This document shows positions 35,107-46,510 of a DNA stretch of 64,000 nt, one piece after another; positions within the stretch are counted from its first letter, which is position 1; each line of letters starts with the position of its first letter. The notes beneath the pieces were generated by a model, which was not told where the DNA came from, ran no database searches, and saw only the letters and a program-made list of their open reading frames with translations. This DNA is from Glycine soja (Eukaryota; Streptophyta; Magnoliopsida; Fabales; Fabaceae): assembly GCF_004193775.1 (NCBI RefSeq), contig NC_041006.1, forward strand, positions 23,839,744-23,903,743. The letters are read 5' to 3'. The position numbers and the translations under genes were made by a program.

Positions 35107-37879
35107 ATGATGAATTCAATTATAACAGTATTGTATTTCAATGGAAGGGTATATGAAGAGAATGATGGTGTAATATTTGAAGGTAGTAAAAAAACGATTC
35201 AGATTAAACGTGGAATTAGTTTCAATGCTTTGAAAAAAATTTGGAGATAAGGTAAAGTTAGTAAATAATGAAATTATTTCTGCTATCAATTGTAGATTTT
35301 TAGTTTCTGGAAAATATGTTGCTTTGCAAATTTGTGATGACAAAGATGTTGAAACCATGCTCGAAAGTTTTCAACAACAAAATCAAATGTCAGTTTTGGA
35401 ATTGTACATAGAAAAGGATGTGACTGGTGGTTCTATGTTTTATTCTGCAAATTCTCTTACATCATGCGGAAATAATTTATCTAATAATGAGGCACAACCG
35501 CCAACAAATGTGAGCAACTTACATGGTGATGAAGATGATGATGATGATTATCTTGTGTCTAATTCATACGTTGAAGAGTCTTTAGATGAAGATGATAGTG
35601 TTGATGGTATATCTGATACAGACGATGAAGTCACCGACATAATTCAACCAGTAAGAATTGTTCACCCAACAGAAGGTATAATTTATTAAATAAAAAATAG
35701 GTGAATAAATTTATCATTTGATGTCAATTGTATTTAATGTTAAATAAGTATGATTTGAATTTTTTTTGAACTATTAGGTGTACAAGGAATTGAAAATCCA
35801 TTTTGGAGTGATGCTTTGTATTATAACAATATCGACTGGAGTCATCTTGATGAGGAAGACATTTGTGATTTGGAGATGTCATCGAGTTTTAATGTTGGAC
35901 AAGAATTATATGTTGGCATGGATTTTGATACTAAAGATGCGGTAAAAAAATGCACTGAAACAATATGTTATGAAGGTACATCAAACTTTCAAAGTTGTTG
36001 AAAGCAAATCGAACAAGTATGTTGTTTGTTGCTTGAATAAAAGCACAGAGTGTCCTTGCCCGTTCTATATGAGGGCAATTTTATCTAAAAAAAACTAATT
36101 CATGGAAAGTCACACAATGGGGTTGACCACACACATGTCTCAATATGACCATGACACAAGATCACGAGAAGCTTGATTCGAATTTAATTGCCACTTGTGT
36201 AGTAGGTACGTATTTTATGTTCATATTATGCTACTTTTGCGTTAATTGTCATTTTAATTTTGTTATTTTATTAACCGGCATGATCAAAGAAGATCCATCA
36301 ATAAAAGTTTCTTTGATTCAAGGAAGGATTAACAGTGAATTTGCCTACAAGGTGTCGTACAAAAAAGCTTGGTTGGCAAAGCAAAAAGCCATTGCACTTG
36401 AATATGGCGATTGGGAAGAGTCATATGCGAAACTTTCGTTGTGGCTAACACACATGCAAAATCATTCTCGTGGATCATATTTTCAAATACTACATGACGA
36501 TTTTATTGTTGGGAACACGGTTAGTCGCAAACATCGTCAATTTCAAAGAGTGTTTTGGACTTTTGGTTAATGTAAGGAGGCTTTCAAGTTTTGTAAGCCA
36601 ATCATACAAGTTGATGGCACACATTTGTATGGAAAATACCAGGGGACCCTCTTAGTGGCCACATTACAAGATGAAAATGGTGGTGTCCTTCCTCTAGCAT
36701 TCGCCGTGGTCGAAGGTGAGACGTTAACAGCGTGATCATGGTTTTTGGCACACTTGCGTGAACACGTCACAGATAAAAATGGTATTTGTCTCATCTGATA
36801 GTCACGCGAGTATAAAGTCTGTTGTGGCTAATGAAGCACTTGGTTGGCAACCTCCCCACGGTTATCATGTTTACTGCGTTCGACACATAGCAAACAATTT
36901 CAATCGCAAATTCAATAATGCCAAACAAAAAGAAATGTTGAAGAAATTAAGTAAGATTTCATTTATCATGGTCACGTAAATTTAAGTTTCATGTATACTT
37001 CAAATTATTGTTGCTAACTAATTTCATGCAGGCTACACTCCTTGCAAGCATATTTTTTTTTATCAAAATTTAGAAAAATTCCGTCAACTGAGTCACACCA
37101 TAGCAACATGGATTGATCGCATTTCAAAGGAAAAATGGATCATGGCTTATGATAGAGAAGGACGTCGATATGAACACATGACAACGAACCTCTCAGAATG
37201 TATAAATAAGGTATTGAAGGATTGTCGCAACATACTGATAACAGCGTTGGCCAAATCAACATATAGTAGGTGTCGAAAGTACTTTGTTGATCATGGACGC
37301 CAAGCCCAAAGACAGTTAAATGAAGGACAAGTATATTGTTCTAAGCTTGTTAAAGAACTTAGAAAAAATCAAGAACAAGCTTGTTCACACATCGTTCGCG
37401 TGTATGATATCCACCCAACAAGGTTTGAAGTAGAGGAGACCTTCAATCCTATAACACAACGTGGCGGACAAAAGTGGACAGTTAACTTGAATGGTCATTA
37501 TTGTCAATGCAGAAAGTATTTTGTGCTTCACTATCCATGTTCACACATTATTGCAGCTTGTGGTTACGTGAGCATGAACTACTACCAATATATAGATGTT
37601 GTTTACACAAATGAGCACATCTTAAAAGCTTACTCAGCACAATGGTGGCCTCTTGGGAATGAAGCGGCTATTTCTCTTTCTAATGACGCATGGACACTTA
37701 TCCCTGACCCAACTACAATTCGTACGAAAGGTCGGCCATAATCAATAAGGATAAGGAATGAGATGGATTGGCTCGAACCATCTGAGCACCGACAAAAATG
37801 TAGTAGATGTGGGGCAGAAGGGCACAACAGGCGTCGATGTCCAATGCAATCTGACCGCGGGAGTTGTTCATTTAATTGA
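35107..37879 (+). pseudogene. mudrA-like MULE transposase, multi-exon, broken
   Basis: Transposase that would cut and rejoin the TIRs. ATG at 35107 starts MNSIITVLYFNGRVYEENDG. One frameshift falls near 35240. An acidic stretch (DGDEDDDDDYLV) precedes an intron (about 35674-35778). The MuDR N-terminal domain follows (YVGMDFDTKDAVK, then a frame change before VVESKSNKYVVCC). The MULE DDE core has QVDGTHLYGKYQGTLLVAT and ISDSH, with a stop near 36735 just before SWFLAHLREH. After another intron (about 36953-37031) come the SWIM zinc finger CQCRKYFVLHYPCSHIIAAC, a stop at 37739, and a terminal knuckle CSRCGAEGHNRRRCP. Domain order is complete; the reading frame is not. Confidence 0.93.
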
Positions 37880-38048
37880 TTTATGTATGTTACACGAGTG
37901 ACTTGTATTGGTTTAAATTCTCTTCAATGTATTTACTTTGTGGTCTTCAATGAAATCGTTAGTTAGAAACTTTACTTATTTTGGTTTGTGTAGTTTAGTT
38001 ATTTTTTTAACATTACTTATTTTGGAATGTAGCAGTCTCTCAATGGCT

Positions 38049-38125
38049 TGTGTAGTTTAACCCTAAGCCCTATGCACAAAACCCTAACCCAAGAACCATA
38101 ACCCTAAACGCTAACCCTAATTCCC
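38049..38125. repeat. interstitial telomere-like block (CCCTAA-type)
   Basis: AACCCTAAGCCCT, AAACCCTAACCC, ATAACCCTAAACG and CTAACCCTAATT occur within about 75 bp, close to the plant telomere unit CCCTAAA but degenerate. It sits between the 3' ends of the two convergent MULE genes. Confidence 0.75.
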
Positions 38126-38159
38126 ACATTTGGATTAAGATGCACATACCTCCGATTGA

Positions 38160-38900
38160 TTTAATTTTGTAATCGATGGCGCTGCACATCTCTCTATATA
38201 AAAAAGCAAGCACGGTAGGTCCCCGTGCATACGTGCTGCACTGTCCAAAGTCACGTAAAAATTACAGGTACCTTAGGGAAACTTTGCTACTGCTTTTATC
38301 AACAAATAGGACACCTCCTATGAATCTAAGGATCCATGCACGGGTAAACCTTTGCAGTTGTTGTACGTCACCGTCATGGTTATTTAATTGTGAAAAATGT
38401 TGAGCCAACCAATTTAATTTAACCACACTGCCTTGAAGTTCACCTTCCAATGGTCTGACTCCTAATAATTCTTCACACAAATCATCCCATTCAAGATTTG
38501 TTGGACCAATTAATGGTGCTCCATCAACATAGAGACCTAATAATACCGAGACATCTTGAAGAGTAATCGTACACTCTCCGCATCTCATGTGAAACGTATG
38601 TGTTTCAGGCCTTCATCTTTTAATCAAGGCACTAATTAATGCCGCATTTATTTTTAAGTATCCCATCTTCATTATCCAGTAAAAACCACATTGCCGAAGT
38701 AGAGGAATAATTTCCTCTGGTATTTCTTCTTCCCCTTGATACATGGGGACAACTCATCTGATGTGTAATTTCTGATCTTCTTTCTCATTCCAAACATGTT
38801 CTGAAACATGCTTAGCTTGCATCCATAATACGTCACCATCAATCGGGTCAGACTTAATTTGTATTTTGATGTACATGACGATGAAGATGTCATTGATATT
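38160..38900 (-). pseudogene. plant mobile domain (PMD) gene fragment carried by the MULE
   Basis: The minus strand reads as the plant mobile domain found in MAIN/MAIL proteins and in many TE-linked genes. It includes a frame with QAKHVSEHVWNEKEDQKLHI (about 38740-38830), a stretch before the core, and then MRCGECTITLQDVSVLLGLY with VDGAPLIGPT (about 38500-38588). FIGGVLFVDKSSSKVSLRYL follows, then a stop near 38266, and the same frame continues as GPTVLAFLYREMCSAID. At least one frame change and one stop break it. An upstream minus-strand frame at 40031-40249 could hold a first exon, but I cannot show this. It is convergent with the transposase gene. Confidence 0.85.
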
Positions 38901-39436
38901 GCAAAATAAAATATAATATAATAAATTCACAAAAAAATTTATACATTACTTGTAAAGAAAAAAATTAACTACATTTACAAAAAATTAATTAAATATATAT
39001 ACCACATAATTAAAATTTGAATAAATAACAGAATATATATATTTGAATAACAAAATATATTATACAAATAACAAAATTTAAATATATTTTATAAATAAAT
39101 TAAATTACGTGCAAACATAAATTTAATTAAATAACATAATTTATATATTTGCGGCCAAAAATTAAAACAATATATATACAAAATTACAACAAACTAAGGT
39201 ATCATATAACTAGCATACAAAATTTAAATAACATAGTTATTATTTAAATATATTTAAATAATAACTTACACTACCTATAAACTAAAATATTTTAGATACC
39301 CACCAAGCACAAAATTTAAATATATAACATAATTTAAATATAAAAAATTATTTAAATATATAAAACATTATTTAAATATATTTCATAAATAAATTAAATT
39401 ACATGCAAACACAAATTTAAATAAATAACATAATAT

Positions 39437-39494
<58 letters not shown>

Positions 39495-40180
39495 AAATTA
39501 ATACAAGGTATCATATAACTAACCTACCATAGAAAATTTAAATATTTTTAACTAAAACTAAACCTAACGTACAAAACTAATATCATTTAAAACTATAACT
39601 AAAACTAAACCTACCGTAAATAACTTAAATTATCAAACTAAACCTAATTTACCATTTAAAACTAAAACTAAGTAAACACAAATTTAAATAAATAACATAA
39701 TATATATTTACGGACAAAAATTAATACAATATATATACAAAATTAATACAATGTATCATATAACTAACCTAGCATAGAAAATTTAAATATATTTAACTAA
39801 AACTAAACCTAACATACAAAACTAGTATCATTTAAAATTAAAACTAAAACTAATATCATTTAAAACTATAACTAAAAATAAACCTATTGTACAAAACTTA
39901 AATTATCAAACTAAACCTAATTTACCATTTAAAACTAAAACTAAGGTAAGATAGAAAACTAATAACTTACACTACTAATTTACTATATCTAAAACTCTAT
40001 ACAAATTTTATAATATCTAAAATAACTAATTTAATTATCAGAATACAAACAATTAAACAAATAAAAAAAATTAAACAAACTTACCAAGTTTTGAGAAAAC
40101 TGGAAGTGGAAGAACACGTTCTCCTTCTGGGAAAACTTCACTCCAACACCAACAACAACTGCTTCTTTCTTGCGTTTAAG
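38901..40180. repeat. AT-rich tandemly repetitive segment of the MULE
   Basis: Long degenerate repeats. The set AATAAATAACATAATATATA, AATTAATACAA, TATCATATAACTAACCTA and AACTAAAACTAAACCTAAC recurs near 39120-39300, 39415-39610 and 39670-39860. A TA microsatellite lies at 39432-39492. Confidence 0.75.
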
Positions 40181-40289
40181 TGAATGCTCATTTACGGGGA
40201 AGGGATTTATGGACCTCAAATCGCCACTGAAGCCTACGATTTCCTCCAACCAAATCGCCAGTCAAACCTGCGATTTCCGCTTGCAGCAC

Positions 40290-40575
40290 CCTACACTGCA
40301 CCCTGCTTTTCTTCTATTACGCCTGCAACCCTAGCCTGGAAAAAAGCTCCCCCTAGCATAACTCGCCAGTCAAACTGGCGAGTCCCATGCATGGTCAAAT
40401 TGCTAGTGAGACTGGCGAGACCAGTGCCACGTGTCGACGCCAGCCCAAACTCGCCAATGGGGCTGGCGATTTCCATGCAATTTATGTAAAAAATAGACCC
40501 ATGCAGGAATAAGTTCCAAAACAACATCATTTGCAAAAATAGTTTTGAAAAGTAGCCCCTTTTGGGAAATTTGCC
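40290..40575 (-). repeat. MULE right TIR
   Basis: Inverse complement of the left TIR with scattered substitutions. It ends GGGAAATTTGCC at 40575 and is again packed with TCGCCA/TGGCGA. Confidence 0.93.
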
Positions 40576-40621
40576 CACAATCTCCTTTAACAGAAATATA
40601 ACAAACTCCTAGAATCTGCTT

Positions 40622-41670
40622 CAGTGTTGTCAATAGTGGATAGCAGAAAATCGCAAAAAGCTGAAAATCCACTATAGAATATAGCAGATAGTGTCACAGC
40701 CACATAACGGAGGACACATGGCGATTGAAATAGAATATATATAACAATTAAATATGTATTAAAAAAAGCATGCTATATGAAAAAAAAACTGGACAAACAT
40801 TAACATAATATCATCTCAAAATTTAAATTGTTCAAGACAAAATATGTTCATTCTCCTCTGCCCCTTCTCCAATATGATCAAAAAATGCTATAAATAGCTG
40901 AAAGCTAATTAGCTAAACATGTCCTAGTGAGGCACATAATCAAAATAAACTAAAATCTAATTAGCTAAACAAGTCCCAATAAAGCATATAGTCAAAAAAA
41001 GCTAAAAGCATACACAACTTTTTCCTTGTCCTCGAGTACAATATTTCCATCCAGGATTAGTGCTAGTAGGATTTGATGATCCCTCATTTGCCATACTATG
41101 ATTTTTTTAAAAATCAGAATAATAAGAAGGTTGGGATGAAGAAGAAGGGGGAGTATTAAACAAAAGAAAGAAAAAAAAAGTTGTTACCTTCCCTGTAAAA
41201 AAAAGAGGTTGGACGAAGGAGAAGAAGAAGCCTACGTGGTGACCAAGAAGGCTACATGGTGACAAATGAGAACTGTTGGGCCCAAGTCCATAAGTAAAAG
41301 GTAAAAAGAATAGAGTATAAAATAAAATGAGTTTTAACTTTTAACAAATTCATCAAGTAAGGCTACTGTTGGGCCCTTGTATGCATTCTACAAGCTCAAA
41401 AAACTGCAATCCGCACTGACCCAAATCCACATCCATTCTGACCCGGTTTCCTCTTCCAGCATGATGAACCCTAAACGTGTCGTCGCCGTTGATGCAGTTT
41501 CTCTTTGGATTCATCCTCATCGGAAACTAACAATGCAACAACTATGACCCAACACGATTCTGCGACGCATAAGGGGCCAGCGATCACAATTTTTGCGGAG
41601 TCCGCAATGTGATGGCATCGCGTTGCACTATAGTGTATAGTGCCGCAATAGCTGCTATTTGACACCACTG
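40622..41670. mobile_element. hAT-like non-autonomous element
   Basis: Ends are CAGTGTTGTCAATAG and CTATTTGACACCACTG, so the TIRs pair as CAGTG(T/G)TGTCAA. The flanking 8-mers ATCTGCTT and ATTTGTCT match at 5 of 8, fitting a decayed hAT-type duplication. The related intron copy near 55830-55845 lacks the insertion. No transposase frame is visible inside. Confidence 0.7.
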
Positions 41671-41771
41671 ATTTGTCTAGATGAGATATTATCTATATTT
41701 ATCTATCATTATTAAAAAAAAAATAAGGAACATTATCACTAGCCAGGCCTAATAATAGATAATATCGCATT

Positions 41772-42219
41772 ATTAGCACAACGGTTTAACCAACTGATTT
41801 AATAAGTCAATTATGTTATAAAATAATTAATGTCGCTATATATAATATTAAATTTTTTAATATATATTTAATACGCATGTAAATTTAAATAATAAATTTT
41901 GTGACAATTAATTTTGATATAATAATTAATATGTTTGCATATATGAATTTTTATGAAACCTATGATTTTTATTTAAAAATTATATATGTAAAATAATACA
42001 TTATTAAATCAAAATCAAATGTAATAAGGTCAAAAAATACATTAGTAGATTTATGTTAATAAACATAAGATTTTTATTTATAATTTATATATGTAAATAT
42101 ATTAATTATTATATCAAAATTAATTCTCACAAGATTTATTATTTAAATTTACTTGCACATTAAATATACATTAAAAATTTTAATATATAGCTCAACTGGT
42201 TAAAACATTGTGCTAGTGA
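41772..42219. repeat. long AT-rich hairpin (foldback) with tRNA-like arm ends
   Basis: The left arm (around 41830-41960) and right arm (around 42075-42190) are near-complementary. For example AAATTTAAATAATAAA and TTAATTTTGATATAATAATT pair with their complements. The outer ends pair as TAGCACAACGGTTTAACCA and TGGTTAAAACATTGTGCTA. The right outer end (TAGCTCAACTGGTTAAAAC, then ATTCGAATTC) resembles tRNA A and B boxes. Confidence 0.75.
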
Positions 42220-42259
42220 AAGTCACATATTCGAATTCTACTTGGACCATTAATTTTAA

Positions 42260-42425
42260 ATTAATTCGTAAAACATATTTTTGAAAAAAAAAAGTTTGGG
42301 CCACTTACGGATTGGGCTAATCTATATAAGACTTACAAATTGCCCAATCCATATCAATGTTACACAAGGACAAAATGGGTATCACACACAATTACTGGGT
42401 GTACCAGCAATATTAGGTGCACATA
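42260..42425. mobile_element. decayed end of the GGTGCACC-type MITE family
   Basis: CTTACGGATTGGGC ... GACTTACAAATTGCCC and a terminal CTGGGTGTACCAGCAATAT then TAGGTGCACATACC resemble the interior and TIR of the MITE at 59440-59644 and the Pack-MULE ends. The left end is not found. Confidence 0.45.
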
Positions 42426-43116
42426 CCAAATGACATATGACAGGCAATTGAAAGTGTGAGAGTGAAATGGGTTTGGGCAGCATTGTGGGCTATGTGAAAA
42501 TCTGGGCTTTGATTAGGTGAAGACTGAAGTGGGCAAATGGTTGCTAAGGATTGGCTTTCTTTATTTGTTTTTATGGTTGAAGGAAAGGATTGTAATTGAT
42601 ATGTAATGATGAATGGGTTGAAAAATTCACACGTGAGGTGAGTTGGTGACTTGGTGGAGTTGCCACGTTTGGGTTTTGAGGAGTGTAAAAATTGGGCCAC
42701 GGTGATTTAGACTTTCTTTTCTGTGGTGAAGATGTAAGTGTAGAAAAAGGGAAATTATCCAACGGGTTTCAAACGAGGGTAGGAAAATTTGAATGGGTGA
42801 CAATTGTATTAGTGAGACCAACAAAGAGACGTAGAGAAAGAATAGAAGAAAAGTGGGGTGGCCAACTGATAGAGTGACACGTGCGTGAACAAGATTAATG
42901 GTTGGTGTAAAAATTTGAATAAACCGTTGGGACGGGAGGAAAGAGAAACGTGGGGTTGCTGTGATTTTGGTGAAGGATGGTGGAGTGTGGTTCGGGCAAA
43001 GGCACACCCTGCAGGCCAACAACGGTGCGACCACAACCATGGCGGGTACTCTTACGCGCATGATGATGGAATGTGCGAAATCAATCTAGTCGACGCAGTT
43101 GAAAGGCTAGCAAAGG
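42426..43116 (+). other. OTU intron 1, segment left of element B with an interrupted ORF
   Basis: A plus-strand open frame runs from about 42885 into element B (last codons INLVDAVERLAK) and has no ATG before about 43070. Removing element B and one AAAGG copy rejoins it, in frame, to 55054. I do not recognise the product. A purine-rich segment at 42820-42960 has minus-strand frames that look like by-products. Confidence 0.4.
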
Positions 43117-43525
43117 TGATGAAATCCTACCCCCCAAGGGTATTGGATAGAAGACTCCAAGAGGCTTGGGCTAGAGCTACTAAAGAAGGCCCTAGGGTTC
43201 TCATGAACCTTAGGGTAGATTTTTGAGCCCATGGGTCAAGGTTGGATTCATTCTTCTTTGTAAATGTTAGAATTGGTTTTTCCTTCTTTTGGGCCTTGTA
43301 TTTTGGCCATTCTAGTAGTATAGGGTTTTAGCCTTGTATTTCAGGACATTTTGAGTAGTCTTTGTAATAGGGACTTTTTTTTTATATTTTCATGTATTTT
43401 GGCATGGGGGTAAGCTTAGCTATTATAGGGGATGTGTGTAGCTAAGCTCTAGCTTCTTTAGGAATCTTCTCAAGGAAGATTCTCAAGGAAGTGAGCTTAG
43501 TTATTAGAGGGTTGTGTGTAGCTAA

Positions 43526-45174
43526 TGTTGGATCGAGTGGCCTCAGAATAATTAAGAAGGGGAGGTTGAATTAATTATTCCTAAACCTTTACTAATTAAA
43601 AAATTACTCTTTTAAGGCTTTTACTTTTGTTGTTAAGAGAATATGGAGTAGAAGAGAAACTTAACGTAAAAGCGGAAATTAAATGCACAGCGGAAAATAA
43701 AAGAGTAGGGAAGAAGGAAACAAACACATAAGAGTTTTTATACGGGTTTGGCAACAACGCGTGCCTACATCCAGTCCCCAAGCGACCTGCGGTCCTTGAG
43801 ATTTCTTTCAACCTTGTAAAAATCCTTTTACAAGCAAAGATCCACAAGGGATGTACCCTCCCTTGTTCACTTTGAACCTAGTGGATGTACCATCCACTAG
43901 AACTGATCCACAAGAGATGTACCCTCTCTTGTTCTCAGTCAAACCCAAGTAGGTGTACCCTCTACTTGTACCACAAAGGATGTACCCTCCAATGTGTCGA
44001 GACAAAGATCTCAGGCTGTTAAACCTTTGATACTTTGTGAATGGGGATACAAAAGAATTCTCAGGCGGTTAGTCCTTCGAACACTTTTGTATTAGGGAAA
44101 CGGAAGAATCAAAAGAATTCCCAGACTGTGTCGTTTTGAATTCTTTGACAAGGGAGAAGGGAGACACAAAAGAATTCAGGCGGTTAGTCCTTTGTTCTTT
44201 TGGAAAAGGGAGAAGAGAGACACAAAAAGAATTCAGGCAGTAGTCCTTGGCGAATTCTTTTTGGCAAAGGGAAAAGAGAATGAAAAGGATGAATAGCACA
44301 AGTTTTCAAGGTTTAGAAAACCATAAAACTTTAGAAAGCTTTTGGTACAAAGAAGAAGAAGAAGTTCAAAGAGATTCAAGGCTTGTAAAGGATTGATTGA
44401 ATAAGTGTAAAAGTGTTCAAGATTGTTGAAATGTAAAACAAAGCCTTGCTTTTATAGACTCTCCATGTCTAGTCAAGATGACCATTCAGAAGAGTTATAA
44501 CTTTTAGAAAAACTTAAAACCCATTTGAAAAAGTCAAAACCTTTTTGAAGAGTTACATCTTTTGATTTTTTTCAGAAACAGTCACTGGTAATCGATTACC
44601 AAATAAGTGTAAACGATTGCACAAAGCTTTTGAGTGAAAGGATGTGACTCTTCATTTTTAAATTTGAATTTCAACGTTCAAGGGCACTAGAAATCGATTA
44701 CCAAAACATTGTAATCGATTACAGCCTTTTGAAAATAATTGGAACGTTGTAAACTCAGGTAACGATTACAACAATATGGTAATCGACTACCAGAGAGTAA
44801 AAACTCTTTGGTAAAGGTTTTGTCAAAAAACCATGTGCTATTCAAAGTTTTGAAAAAACATTTTAATACTTATCTTGATTGAGTCTTTTCTTCATTCTTG
44901 AATCTTGAGTCTTGAATCTTGATCTTGATTCTTGAGATCTTGAATCTTGAATCTTGATTCTTGATTCTAGGCTTTCTTCTTGAGTCTTGAATTCTTCTTG
45001 ATTCTTGAACTCTTGACTTGTTCTTGATTTACTTGAGATCTTCTTTGATTCACTTGAGTTGTTCTTTGATCTTTAAGCTTTTTGTTCATCACCTTTGTCA
45101 TCATCTTTTGTTGTCATCATTGTTATCATCAAAACACCTTTGAATCACATTCACCACGAAGCCTTGCTTCTACA
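43526..45174 (+). mobile_element. solo LTR (1649 bp) of a different LTR-retrotransposon family
   Basis: Begins TGTTGGATCGAG and ends GCTTCTACA, with perfect 5-bp duplications GCTAA (43521-43525 and 45175-45179). There is no coding content. It contains repeated short motifs: GATGTACCCTC variants (43850-44000), GAATTC...GGCGGTTAGTCC variants (44010-44260), palindromic GTAATCGATTACC variants (44587-44791), and CTTGAATCTTGA runs (44880-45060). The family name is not assigned. Confidence 0.9.
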
Positions 45175-45601
45175 GCTAAGCTCTAGCTTCTCAAGGAAGT
45201 TTTCTCAAAGAAGCTTCTCAAGGAAGTTTTCTCAAGAAAACTTGTCAAGGAAGCTACCTAGTCTATAAATAGAAACATGTGTAACACTTGTTGTAACTTT
45301 GATGAATGAGAGTCTTGTGAGACACAACTCAAAGTTCAACTTCTCTCCCTTTTTCTTCCTTCAATTTCGTGCTCCCCCCTCTCTCTTTCTCTCCCTCTTT
45401 CTTTTCCTCCATTGAAGCATCCTCTCCAAGCTTCTTATCCAAGGCTCATCTTGGTGGTGAAGCTCCTTCTTCCATGGCTTATTCCTTAATGGATGGCGCC
45501 TCCTCTCACCTCTTTTTCTTTGTCTTCCGCTGCATCTCCATGGTGGAAAATCACCATTAAAGGACCCCATTTAAGCTCAAAGATCCAGCCTCCATAGAAG
45601 C

Positions 45602-46510
45602 TGATGGAAACTTGCTCGTGGGGCTTCTATGGAGGCTGGATCTTTGAGCTTCAATGAGGTCCTTTAATGGTGATTTTCCACCATGGAGATGCAGCGGAAG
45701 ACAAAGGAGAAGAGGAGAGAGGAGGCGCCATCCACTAGGGAATAAGCCTTGGAAGGAGGAGCTTCACCACCAAGATAAGCCTTGGATAAGAAGCTTGGAG
45801 AGGATGCTTCAATGGAGGAAAAGAAAGAGGGAGAGAAAGAGAGAGGGGGGAGCACGAAATTGAAGGAAGAAAAAGGGAGAGAAGTTAAACTTTGAGTTGT
45901 GTCTCACAAGACTCTCATTCATCAAAGTTACAACAAGTGTTACACATGCTTCTATTTATAGATTAGATAACTTCCTTGAGATGCTTTCTTGAGAAAACTT
46001 CCTTGAGAAGCTTCTTTGAGAAAACTTCCTTGAGAAGCTAGAGCTTAGCTACACACACCCCTCTAATAACTAAGCTCACCTCCTTGAGAAGCTTCCTTGA
46101 GAAGATTCCTAAAGAAGCTAGAGCTTAGCTACACACACCCCCTATAATAGCTAAGCTCACATCCTTGAGATGAGAAGCTAGAACTTAGCTACACACCCCC
46201 TATAATAGCTAAGCTCACCCCCATGACAAAAAACATGAAAATACAAAAAAAAAGTCCTTACTACAAAGACTACTCAAAATGCCCCGAAATACCAGGCTAA
46301 AGCCCTATACTACTAGAATGGCCAAAATACAAGGCCCAAATGAAGGAAAAACCTATTATGATATTTACAAAGATAAGCAGGCTCATACTTAGCCCATGGG
46401 CTCAAAATCTACCCTAAGGCTCATGAGAACCCTAGGGCCTTCCCTTGGATCTCTAGCCCAATCTACTTGGAGTCTTCTACCCAATGCCCTTGCGGGATTG
46501 GATTGCATCA
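45602..46510 (-). repeat. element A 3' LTR
   Basis: Plus-strand ends are TGATGGAAACTTGC and GGATTGCATCA. Adjacent on the internal side is the complement of the purine tract GGTGTAGGGAA. Confidence 0.94.

Larger units (their letters stand above)
33616..40575 (+). mobile_element. Mutator-like element (MULE), 6.96 kb, with mudrA-like and PMD genes
   Basis: Ends are GGCAAATTTC (33616) and its complement (to 40575), flanked by the 10-bp duplication CACAATCTCC (33606-33615 and 40576-40585). Long terminal inverted repeats of about 290 bp follow. The related intron copy at 55671-55910 lacks the insertion, which supports the borders. Inside lie a broken MURA-type transposase (plus strand) and a broken plant mobile domain gene (minus strand), then an AT-rich repeat-laden stretch. 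The element lies in intron 1 of the OTU locus. Confidence 0.95.

Noticed and set aside
43596..44299. Several minus-strand ORFs within the 1.65 kb solo LTR
   Set aside because: They follow the short-motif arrays and have no domain; LTR sequence is noncoding.
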